Source of the DNA: Elusimicrobiota bacterium
GTDB taxonomy: Bacteria; Elusimicrobiota; Elusimicrobia; Elusimicrobiales; UBA9959
DNA: 38,879 nt
Assembly: GCA_026388125.1 (NCBI GenBank)
Contig: JAPLKJ010000190.1
Location: 1 to 38,879 of the forward strand
Direction of reading: 5' to 3'
A program made the position numbers and the translations under genes. This document shows positions 8,127-14,768 of the stretch, piece after piece. Every line of letters begins with the position of its first letter. Positions within the stretch are counted from its first letter, which is position 1. The notes under the pieces are model-generated. The model was not told where the DNA came from. It did not search any database and worked only from the letters and a program-made list of their open reading frames with translations.

Positions 8127-8141
8127 ATTTTCCCACGTCCA

Positions 8142-8147
8142 ATTATA
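8142..8147 (-). promoter_or_regulatory. -10 box of the zapB-zapA-rarA-xseAB-tlyA operon
   Basis: A perfect TATAAT on the minus strand, 15 bases before ATG 8126, would give a leader of about 9 bases carrying GGGA. No good -35 is found at standard spacing. It is back-to-back with the chitosanase promoter. Confidence 0.45.
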
Positions 8148-8188
8148 GTAAAAATCCGCTGGGACTATCCTGAAACGTGCCGCCGCTC

Positions 8189-8217
8189 TTGACATTCGCT
8201 GATGCCGGGGCTATAAC
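8189..8217 (+). promoter_or_regulatory. Near-consensus sigma-70 promoter of the chitosanase
   Basis: Consensus TTGACA at 8189-8194, exactly 17 bases of spacer, then TATAAC at 8212-8217 (5 of 6 matches to TATAAT). Transcription should begin near 8225, about 50 bases before the chitosanase ATG. This is the best promoter match in the window. Confidence 0.75.
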
Positions 8218-8275
8218 ATAACTGCGAGGACTGAAAACTTCAGGTGCCTGCGCCGACAGGTGTGATCATCGGAAT

Positions 8276-9172
8276 ATGTGCGCTATAAAAAACCTACTGG
8301 TATATTTAGCCCTCCCGGCGCTGTTCCTTTTCGCGGCCGCTCACGCGGAAGGACAGGCCTGGCGCCAGGCCGCCTCCGCCTCCGGCGCGGGCAGGACCGC
8401 GGCGGCGGGGAACCCTGCCGCCAGCCCGGCTCCGGCGGCCGCCGATGCCGCGTTAAGCCCGGCACAAAAGCTGCGCGCCGATATGCTCATCAGCGTCTTC
8501 GAGAATTCCTCGCTCGAGCTCCAGTACGGCTATATAGAGAACCTTCACGACGGTCGCGGCTATACCGCGGGCCGGGCCGGCTTCTGCTCCGGCTGCGGGG
8601 ACCTGCTGCTGGTGGCTGAGCGGTATACAGAATTGAAGCCGGACAATCCTCTGGCGGGATATCTGCCGCGCCTGAACAGGCTGGCCGCGCTCGCCAGCGC
8701 CTCCACCGCGGGGCTGGACGGCTTCCCGGCGGCCTGGCGGCAGGCGGCCCGGGACGAACTTTTCCGCTCGGCGCAGGACGCGGTTTCGGACGAGCTCTAT
8801 TACCTGCCCGCGTTAACATACGCCGGTCAGCTGGGCCTGAAAAAAGACTTTTCGAAGATAGCGCTCTACGAGGCGGCCATACAGCACGGCACAGGCAGCG
8901 ACCCCGACGGGCTTGGCGCCATGATAGAGCGCGCCTCCAGGGCCGCAAAACCTCCCGCGGCCGGCGGCAGCGAAAGAACCTGGCTGGGGAAGTTTCTGAA
9001 GGTACGCAGAGCTGCGCTTGCCCATCCCGCTTCCGCCGCCACCGGTGAAGCCTGGGCGGGATCCGTAGGCAGGGCCGACGCGATGCTGGCCATCTACGCC
9101 GCCGGCAACATGGATTTTTCCGGGCCGGTGGCCCTAGCTCCGTTCGGATGTCAGTTCGTTATCCCGAAGTAG
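8276..9172 (+). CDS. Secreted GH46-family chitosanase
   Basis: A 298-residue protein with a signal peptide (about 1-24, ending AAAHA) and an Ala/Pro-rich linker to about residue 60. The rest follows family GH46 chitosanase from end to end: FENSSLELQYGYIE, then DGRGYTAGRAGFCSGCGDLL, RYTELKPDNPLAGYLPRL, AQDAVSDELYYLPAL, AIQHGTGSDPDGL and GNMDFSGP. In the Streptomyces N174 enzyme the general acid and the base are the Glu of AENSS and the Asp of DGRGYTGG; here they are Glu76 and Asp92. The enzyme should hydrolyse beta-1,4 links in partly deacetylated chitin outside the cell. ATG 8276 is the only start giving a signal peptide, though the ribosome site is weak. It stands alone between two leftward operons. 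Confidence 0.92.
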   Translation: MCAIKNLLVYLALPALFLFAAAHAEGQAWRQAASASGAGRTAAAGNPAASPAPAAADAALSPAQKLRADMLISVFENSSLELQYGYIENLHDGRGYTAGRAGFCSGCGDLLLVAERYTELKPDNPLAGYLPRLNRLAALASASTAGLDGFPAAWRQAARDELFRSAQDAVSDELYYLPALTYAGQLGLKKDFSKIALYEAAIQHGTGSDPDGLGAMIERASRAAKPPAAGGSERTWLGKFLKVRRAALAHPASAATGEAWAGSVGRADAMLAIYAAGNMDFSGPVALAPFGCQFVIPK

Positions 9173-9215
9173 AGACAGGGGATCCGGCGGCTTATTATTA
9201 AAAGATCCGCCGCGG

Positions 9216-9977
9216 TCACGGCTGCGGTCTTTTCTTTTTTACGAGGACTATTTTGGTGCCGACGAAAACGTTCTCGTACAGGGCTCGCGCGGCGTAGGCG
9301 GTCACGCCGGGGCAGACGTGCGGGAAAGCCTCGTGCAGTTTTTTCTGGGGCGCCGGGCCGTGGATAATGAGGGGGCCGTCCGTAAAAAGCACGAACTCGC
9401 CCAGGCCGCCGCTCCGGGGGTCCTTGCCCACCTGCGGCGGCTCCCAGGTCAGCTTCCCGTCCGCCTCTTCCACCCTGCCTCTTTCCGGGTGGGCGTAGCG
9501 CTCTTTGGAGATTATCCTGGCCGCGGCGGGCATGGCCTGCCTCCCGGGGCCGAACGACTTCAGCGGGGAATACTGGAACGGGTAATCTTTCAGCGAATGG
9601 TCCCCGCGCATCAGGGCGATCTTGCCGGTCTCCTCATTGAGTTCCAGGTAAGTGGTCATTATCTCCCGCGGCTTTTCCAGCAGGCGCGTCTCTTCCTGCA
9701 GAGAAGCCCCGGCCTCGTAACCGGCCGTCTTCGACTTCGCCAGATCCTTGAGCGCTTTTTTATAATTATCCACGTCCCGCAGTTTAAGGTCCCTGAGCAC
9801 GCGCAGTTCTTCCAGCGCGGCTCCGGAATCGGCCACGGCCGCTTCGGTGCGCGCGGCGTCCGGCCTGACCGTCTCCAGCTTCGCGGCCAGGCGCGAGCCG
9901 GCCAGCCACAGCAGGGCCAGCAGCGCGGCGCCCAGCGCCTTTAGCACAACGGAAGGGATCTCGGTCATGAGCGTCAT
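9216..9977 (-). CDS. Degenerate YkuD (L,D-transpeptidase-like) membrane protein
   Basis: A 253-residue protein with one N-terminal transmembrane segment (about 9-28), a helical region to about 105, and a C-terminal domain matching the neighbouring L,D-transpeptidase. Landmarks keep identical spacing in both proteins: HG (206-207), then a His 14 residues later (220), HxC with Cys222, LY at +11/+12 after the Cys, and GTK at +18. The active-site block, however, reads PHVCPG instead of SHGCIR, so the Ser, Gly and Arg of the motif are gone while His and Cys remain. It may be inactive, altered in chemistry, or a binding partner. Its start shares one base with the upstream stop (TGATG), so the pair is co-translated. 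Confidence 0.8.
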   Translation of the reverse strand: MTLMTEIPSVVLKALGAALLALLWLAGSRLAAKLETVRPDAARTEAAVADSGAALEELRVLRDLKLRDVDNYKKALKDLAKSKTAGYEAGASLQEETRLLEKPREIMTTYLELNEETGKIALMRGDHSLKDYPFQYSPLKSFGPGRQAMPAAARIISKERYAHPERGRVEEADGKLTWEPPQVGKDPRSGGLGEFVLFTDGPLIIHGPAPQKKLHEAFPHVCPGVTAYAARALYENVFVGTKIVLVKKKRPQP

Positions 9978-10663
9978 CAGTAGATATAAACCTTCGTGCC
10001 CGTCGGGGCGGCTTTATAAAGCTTCTCCAGCGGCCCGGCGCCCAGCCTGATGCAGCCGTGGGAGACCGGGGTCCCCAGGGCGGCCTCGTTCTTCGTGCCG
10101 TGGATCAGGTAGCCGTCGCCGATATCGAGCGCGTACTTGCCCAGTTCCCCCTCCACTTTGCGCGAGGGGTTCATTATCCGGAATTCGCCGCGCGGCGTGG
10201 CGAACAGCCAGGAGCGGCCGGTCTTGCGGTCCTTTATGGTCCCGCCGCGCCCTACCGAGCAGTCCGCGGCCCACAGCAGGCGCAGCCCCTTCTTGAAATA
10301 AAGCTTGTTGGCCCGGGTGTCCACGGCTATATGCAGCCGGCCCCCCAGGCGGGCGCCCGCCGCTTTCCTGAGCACGTCCACCTCTTCCGCTATGGCCTTC
10401 TGCGTGCGCAGGTAGCCCTTGTTCTCGGGGTAAAGCTCCATCAGCCCGCTGAAGAACGCCGCGTCCTCGGCCCCGGCGCGCACTTCCTGCGCCAGCGCCT
10501 TCGCCTCGGAGTTCTCCAGCGTCAGCGCCGCCGCGGCTTTGTCCAGGCCGGACGAAGCGTTATACAGCGCGGCGCCGTAATAGCCGAGCCGGCCGAGCAC
10601 GGCGCAGAACGCCAGCGCCCACAGTAAAGCGGCGGGCCTTTTCAGCGTTTCATTGAGTTTCAT
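9977..10663 (-). CDS. Membrane-anchored L,D-transpeptidase (YkuD)
   Basis: A 228-residue protein with an N-terminal membrane anchor (about 10-33), a helical stalk, and a YkuD catalytic domain from about 108 to the end. The domain opens LHIAVDTRANKLYF, contains TPRGEFRI and YLIHGT, and has the intact active site SHGCIRL with Cys204. Such enzymes make 3-3 crosslinks in peptidoglycan or attach proteins to it, working on the outer face of the inner membrane. It is followed immediately by its degenerate sister gene. The upstream receiver gene is 33 bases away, suggesting one operon. Confidence 0.93.
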   Translation of the reverse strand: MKLNETLKRPAALLWALAFCAVLGRLGYYGAALYNASSGLDKAAAALTLENSEAKALAQEVRAGAEDAAFFSGLMELYPENKGYLRTQKAIAEEVDVLRKAAGARLGGRLHIAVDTRANKLYFKKGLRLLWAADCSVGRGGTIKDRKTGRSWLFATPRGEFRIMNPSRKVEGELGKYALDIGDGYLIHGTKNEAALGTPVSHGCIRLGAGPLEKLYKAAPTGTKVYIY

Positions 10664-10696
10664 AGGAGCCGGCGGTGAACGGGGCGGCCGGGAGGC

Positions 10697-11479
10697 CTAA
10701 CTTATTTTAAGAAGTTTCCTGACCGCTCCCAGCAGGATGTCCGGGGTAAGCGGCTTCTTCAGAACGATGACGTTCAAGTTCCTTTCCAGGCCGGCCACGG
10801 ATTCCGGGGAGCCGGTGGAAAATATTATCGGGGCGGAGGACGCGAGCTGTATGCGCAGGCGCTCGAAAACCTTCTTCCCGCCGCCGGCCGGCATGTCCAC
10901 GTCGAGTATGGCCAGCGCGGGCTTGAAGTTCTGGAACACGGTGACCGCGCCTATGGCGTCTTCCGCGGTCTGCACTTCGAAACCGGCCTTTGAAAGTATT
11001 TCCGTGTAAAGTTCCAGTATCACCACGTCGTCGTCCACCACCAGTATTTTCTGCTTTACGGCGGGGGGAAGCCGGGGCGGCGGCGGAGGAGGCGGCGGAT
11101 TGTTGTCCACGGCCTGGCCGAAATGCCTCGGGAGAAGGCTTTTAACGGTGGCCATCAGGAATTCCGGGTCGGCGGGCTTGCTCACCACGGCCACGTTGTA
11201 AATGTTCTTGAGATTGGGCAGCAGTTCCGGCTTGCCCGTGGAGAAGATGATGGGCACCGGGTCGTTGAGGCGGTTGCGCAGCGTGTCGAAGACCAGCATC
11301 CCCCCGCCGGCGGGGATGTTCAGGTCGAGCACGATCAGGTCGGATTTGAACTGCTGGTGCTTCGTTATCGCGGAAAAAGCGTCCTCGGCGGTCTGGACCT
11401 CGAAGCCGGCCTCGCCGAAAAAATCCCTGTAAAAATCCAATATGGCGGGGTTATCTTCCACCGCCAGAATTTTAAGCAT
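10697..11479 (-). CDS. Tandem receiver-domain protein (two REC domains)
   Basis: A 260-residue protein made of two response-regulator receiver domains and no output domain. REC1 (about 1-120) has ED at 8-9, phospho-acceptor Asp52 (VLDLNIP), FSTG and SKP. REC2 (about 143-260) has VDDD near 148-151, Asp193 (ILDVDMP), FSTG and KKP. A run of eight prolines (128-135) links them. The domains share long identical segments such as GFEVQTAEDA and PAGGG, so the second arose by recent internal duplication. ATG 11479 starts directly at the first strand and has GGGGGAAG upstream; an in-frame start at 11536 adds only unstructured sequence. It could relay phosphate or act by protein contact. No histidine kinase is in the window. 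Confidence 0.9.
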   Translation of the reverse strand: MLKILAVEDNPAILDFYRDFFGEAGFEVQTAEDAFSAITKHQQFKSDLIVLDLNIPAGGGMLVFDTLRNRLNDPVPIIFSTGKPELLPNLKNIYNVAVVSKPADPEFLMATVKSLLPRHFGQAVDNNPPPPPPPPRLPPAVKQKILVVDDDVVILELYTEILSKAGFEVQTAEDAIGAVTVFQNFKPALAILDVDMPAGGGKKVFERLRIQLASSAPIIFSTGSPESVAGLERNLNVIVLKKPLTPDILLGAVRKLLKIS

Positions 11480-11541
11480 CGCTGTTCTTCCCCCGGCCGC
11501 GCGCCGCCGCGCCTGAACTTCAGTGAAATAATACAATACTT

Positions 11542-12279
11542 TCAGGGTCTCGCACCCGCCCCCGCTTTCGGCGCCGGGCTTTCGCTAAGATACTCCAGCC
11601 CCCCCCGGCCCTCCCTGATAACGGGCAGCGGGGCGTCCCAGATCCCCAGGGAAAGCACGTCCCGCACGAACGCCCTGCGGCCGTCCTTGCCGGCGCGCTC
11701 CCATTGCGGGGAAAGGTTCCTGAGGGAGCCGCGCAGCAGCATTTCCCTCAGGTTGTCCTCTAAGTTCAGTTTGATATCGTCCACCAGCGGCGACACGGAC
11801 AGCCGCAGGCGCTTACGCGGACCGGCGGCGGACCGGTTGACCACCCCGCCGCCGGTCGGCCCCTCCGCGACGGCGGCCGATGGCGGCTTCTCATGCTCGA
11901 CGATAAGGCGCCAGGGATTGGTCTTAAAGCCGTAATAATTAAGCCTGGTGTTCTGGGTTATATCCCAGGAAGCAAGCGCTTTAACCTCGGTGAGCAGCGT
12001 ACGCAGGTTCGGCCGGAAAGAGAGCAGGTCGGAAAAATCCCACTTCATGGAATAATCCAGCCCCACGCGCGAACGTTCGGAATTCTTCGAGATATCCAGG
12101 AATAAATTGCTCTGCTGGAACAGGCTGGCCTGGGACGCCGGGACGGTAGAAGCCTCCACGCCCCGCCGCAGCGGCGGGGCCTGCGCGCCGGCGCGCGCGC
12201 AGACCAGCGCCAGCAGGAGCGCAGCGGAGAACGCCCGCGGAAGCGGCGGGCCTGATCGTACACGTGGACGCGCGTTCAT
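11542..12279 (-). CDS. Secreted protein of unknown function
   Basis: A 245-residue protein with a basic start and a signal peptide (hydrophobic FSAALLLALVCARAGA, cleavage near residue 32). The middle contains alternating polar/aromatic strands (SRVGLDYSMKWDFSDLL, TRLNYYGFKTNPWRLIVEH), as in beta-rich periplasmic or outer-membrane proteins. I do not recognise a family. It lies 31 bases downstream of the TPR-like lipoprotein gene and 62 bases upstream of the receiver gene on the same strand, so the three may be co-transcribed. No clear ribosome site is seen. Confidence 0.65.
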   Translation of the reverse strand: MNARPRVRSGPPLPRAFSAALLLALVCARAGAQAPPLRRGVEASTVPASQASLFQQSNLFLDISKNSERSRVGLDYSMKWDFSDLLSFRPNLRTLLTEVKALASWDITQNTRLNYYGFKTNPWRLIVEHEKPPSAAVAEGPTGGGVVNRSAAGPRKRLRLSVSPLVDDIKLNLEDNLREMLLRGSLRNLSPQWERAGKDGRRAFVRDVLSLGIWDAPLPVIREGRGGLEYLSESPAPKAGAGARP

Positions 12280-12310
12280 ATAAGCCGCAAAGACAACCCG
12301 GGAAACCGCC

Positions 12311-13555
12311 CTAAAATCCTTCTTTGGTATAGCGCTCGTTCAGCTCGCGCGCCAGGCGGCCTTCGGGGTTGAACTTAAGAGCCTCGTCGAGGGAGGCTTT
12401 AAAATCCGCTTCAAGCCTGGCCGCGGCCGCTTTTTTAAGCTTAGCGCCCTTCACCGCGCGTATGGCGGCGATGGCCGCCGCCTTAAGGGCATAGGTATCC
12501 CCGATGAACTTATCCGGCTTCAGGAAGGGGATGCTGTTGGCGGCCGGTCCGGCGGCCGCTATCACGGCGTTGGCGCCGGCATAGGCCCGGCCCAGCAGCT
12601 GGTCGGCGGCCTTGGCCGCCCCGCCCACCGCGGCAAGGCTGGCGCCCTCCTGGAAATCCGTCTCCGCGAGCTGGCGCCGGGCGTCCAGCAGCCCGGGGTA
12701 GCGGGACAGAGCGCCCTGGTAGAAGGCCCGGGCCCGGGCGTAGTCCTTGCCGATCAGCGCGGCGTTGCCCTGTATGGTCATCGTAACGGCGTTCCTGAAA
12801 GCCGGCTCGGCGGCCGCTTTCGCGTTGAAAGCCGCGGCCCGCGCTATCCCGTCCTTGTCGCGCAGAGCGTCTGCGCAGGCCACTTCGGCCGCCGAGGCGA
12901 GCTTCGGCGACGGGACTTTTTTCAGCGCGGCGTCGGCGGCGGTCATTTTGTCCAGCTCGGCCTTGATGGCCGAGGCCTGCTCCGCGGCCGCGGAATAGCC
13001 GCCGGCTTTTTCAAAAAAGACCTCGGGCGACTTGTTCAGGCTGACGAAAGCTTCCGATTCCAGCCAGGGCACCGAGGCTGCCGTGGCGGCCAGCTGCACC
13101 AGCAGAGCGCAATAGCGGTTCCCGGGGTCTTTATCGGAATTCGAAGTAAGTTTTCCGGCGGCCATGGCCTCGTCGGCCAGGCCGTTCAAGTCTCCGCGCG
13201 AGGCCAGGAAGCTCACGAGGGATTCCCGCGCGGGCCAGTAAGAGCCGTTGCGCGCTATCATTTTCTTAAGGATGGCCGGCTGCAGCTCGGCCCCTTTGGA
13301 GAAGGCGATCTTTTCGCTGGCGGCGGCCAGGTCTTCCAGCACCTCCACGGCCGCAGGCGAGTCGGGCGCGTACCCGGAGGCCTTTTCCACCCGCGCGAAA
13401 GCCTCCTCGAGTTCGGCCGGCGCGGGGCCGGCCTTCTGCGCCGTGGCGCGGGCTTTGGACAGATAATAGCCGGCGGCCTTGCCTTTGACGAAGCCGCAGC
13501 CGGAGAGCAGCAGCGTGGCGGCGATGGCGGCTAACAGCGTGAAGTTCTTCATCAT
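12311..13555 (-). CDS. Helical-repeat lipoprotein
   Basis: A 414-residue lipoprotein: the signal ends in the lipobox LLSGC with cysteine about 20. The mature part is alanine-rich and all-helical, with TPR-like units, for example AALIGKDYARARAFYQGAL followed by RYPGLLDARRQLAETD. Such proteins usually act as scaffolds in the periplasm or at the outer membrane. The start is MM; either methionine could serve. It lies between tdh (71 bases away) and a secreted protein of unknown function. The specific role is unknown. Confidence 0.75.
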   Translation of the reverse strand: MMKNFTLLAAIAATLLLSGCGFVKGKAAGYYLSKARATAQKAGPAPAELEEAFARVEKASGYAPDSPAAVEVLEDLAAASEKIAFSKGAELQPAILKKMIARNGSYWPARESLVSFLASRGDLNGLADEAMAAGKLTSNSDKDPGNRYCALLVQLAATAASVPWLESEAFVSLNKSPEVFFEKAGGYSAAAEQASAIKAELDKMTAADAALKKVPSPKLASAAEVACADALRDKDGIARAAAFNAKAAAEPAFRNAVTMTIQGNAALIGKDYARARAFYQGALSRYPGLLDARRQLAETDFQEGASLAAVGGAAKAADQLLGRAYAGANAVIAAAGPAANSIPFLKPDKFIGDTYALKAAAIAAIRAVKGAKLKKAAAARLEADFKASLDEALKFNPEGRLARELNERYTKEGF

Positions 13556-13626
13556 CGTAGGTTTCCCGGTCTTTGTTCCCGTTGCGCCCTGGCCGGGGAC
13601 GCTGCCCCGGGCTTCGCGCGGCCCGC

Positions 13627-14658
13627 TCAGAGCTTCGTCCAGTCGAGTATTATCTTGCCCGACCTGCCGGAAGACATTATTTCAAAGCCCTCTTTGAAAT
13701 CCCCGGCCGGGAAGCGGTGAGTGATTATTGGTTTTATGTCCAGGCCGCTGGTAAGCATGGCGCACATCTTGTACCAGGTCTCGAAGATCTCGCGCCCGTA
13801 GATGCATTTCAGCGTAAGGGCCTTGAAGATGACGTTGCTCCACGGGATCGTGGTGTTGGGCGGCAGTATGCCGAGCAGCGCTATTTTAGCGCCCATCTTC
13901 ACCGAGCCTATCATGTCGTTGAAGGCCTGCGCGTTGCCGCTCATCTCCAGGCCCACGTCGAAACCTTCGGTCATGCCGAGCCGGTGCATCGTATCGGTGA
14001 GTTTTTCCTTGCGGGAATCCACCACGTTCTTTATGCCCAGCTTGCGGGCCAGGTCCATGCGGTACTCGTTCACGTCGGTTATCACCACGTGGCGCGCGCC
14101 CACATGGCCGGCTATGGCCCCGGCCATTATGCCGATGGGGCCGGCGCCGGTTATCAGCACGTCCTCGCCGATAAGGTCGAAGGAAAGCGCCGTATGCACG
14201 GCGTTGCCCAGCGGGTCCAGGATGGAGGCTTCGTCGTCGGACACGCCCTCGGGCAGCGGGAACACGTTCTCGGCCGGTATGGCCAGGTACTCCGCGAAGC
14301 AGCCCGGCAGGTTCACGCCTATGCCCTTGGTGTTCACGCACAGGTGCCGGTGGCCGGCCTTGCAGTTGCGGCAGTGGCCGCAGACGATGTGGCCTTCGCC
14401 GGAAACGCGCTCGCCAAGAAAATGGCCTTTCACGTTCTTCCCGAGCTCGGCGATCTCGCCCACGAATTCGTGTCCCACGTGCATCGGCACGGGGATGGTC
14501 CTCTGCGCCCATTCGTCCCACTGGTAAATATGTATGTCGGTGCCGCAGATGGCGGTCTGGCGGATCTTTACCAGCACCTCGTTATCGTTTATCTGCGGCT
14601 TCGGGACATCCTGCAGCCAGAGGCCTTTTTCAGGTTTAGCTTTCACAAGGGCTTTCAT
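13627..14658 (-). CDS. tdh: L-threonine 3-dehydrogenase
   Basis: A 343-residue zinc-dependent medium-chain dehydrogenase that oxidises threonine to 2-amino-3-oxobutyrate with NAD+. Catalytic zinc ligands match the Tdh pattern: Cys38 (AICGTDIH), His63 and Glu64 (GHEFVGEI). The structural zinc site has Cys93, 96, 99 and 107 ([15 protein letters not shown]). The NAD-binding glycines are [11 protein letters not shown], and [13 protein letters not shown] is typical of Tdh. The partner ligase gene kbl is not nearby. AGGAG precedes the ATG. A promoter on the minus strand (14722-14750) interleaves with the promoter of the divergent 915-residue protein. Confidence 0.94.
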   Translation of the reverse strand: MKALVKAKPEKGLWLQDVPKPQINDNEVLVKIRQTAICGTDIHIYQWDEWAQRTIPVPMHVGHEFVGEIAELGKNVKGHFLGERVSGEGHIVCGHCRNCKAGHRHLCVNTKGIGVNLPGCFAEYLAIPAENVFPLPEGVSDDEASILDPLGNAVHTALSFDLIGEDVLITGAGPIGIMAGAIAGHVGARHVVITDVNEYRMDLARKLGIKNVVDSRKEKLTDTMHRLGMTEGFDVGLEMSGNAQAFNDMIGSVKMGAKIALLGILPPNTTIPWSNVIFKALTLKCIYGREIFETWYKMCAMLTSGLDIKPIITHRFPAGDFKEGFEIMSSGRSGKIILDWTKL

Positions 14659-14721
14659 AGTTCTCTCCTTAAAAAAGAAACGCTCACTGGCGGCATGCGG
14701 CGGGGTTTCCTTACGAATAAT

Positions 14722-14750
14722 ATTATACCGATTTTGAACCGGAACTCGAA
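14722..14750 (-). promoter_or_regulatory. Promoter of tdh
   Basis: On the minus strand TTCGAG (14750-14745), 17 bases of spacer, then a perfect TATAAT (14727-14722). The -35 box lies inside the spacer of the opposing promoter at 14734-14762, so the two promoters cannot easily be occupied together. Confidence 0.55.
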
Positions 14751-14762
14751 GAATGCTAATCT
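14734..14762 (+). promoter_or_regulatory. Promoter giving a leaderless transcript of the 14769 gene
   Basis: TTGAAC at 14734-14739, 17 bases of spacer, TAATCT at 14757-14762. Only six bases separate the -10 box from the GTG start at 14769, so transcription should begin at or next to the start codon. Confidence 0.55.
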
Positions 14763-14768
14763 AGTCCC

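Noticed and set aside
9181-9240. A terminator after the chitosanase
   Set aside because: Only a 6-bp GC stem with a 16-base loop, and the T-rich tract lies far from it; not strong enough to list.
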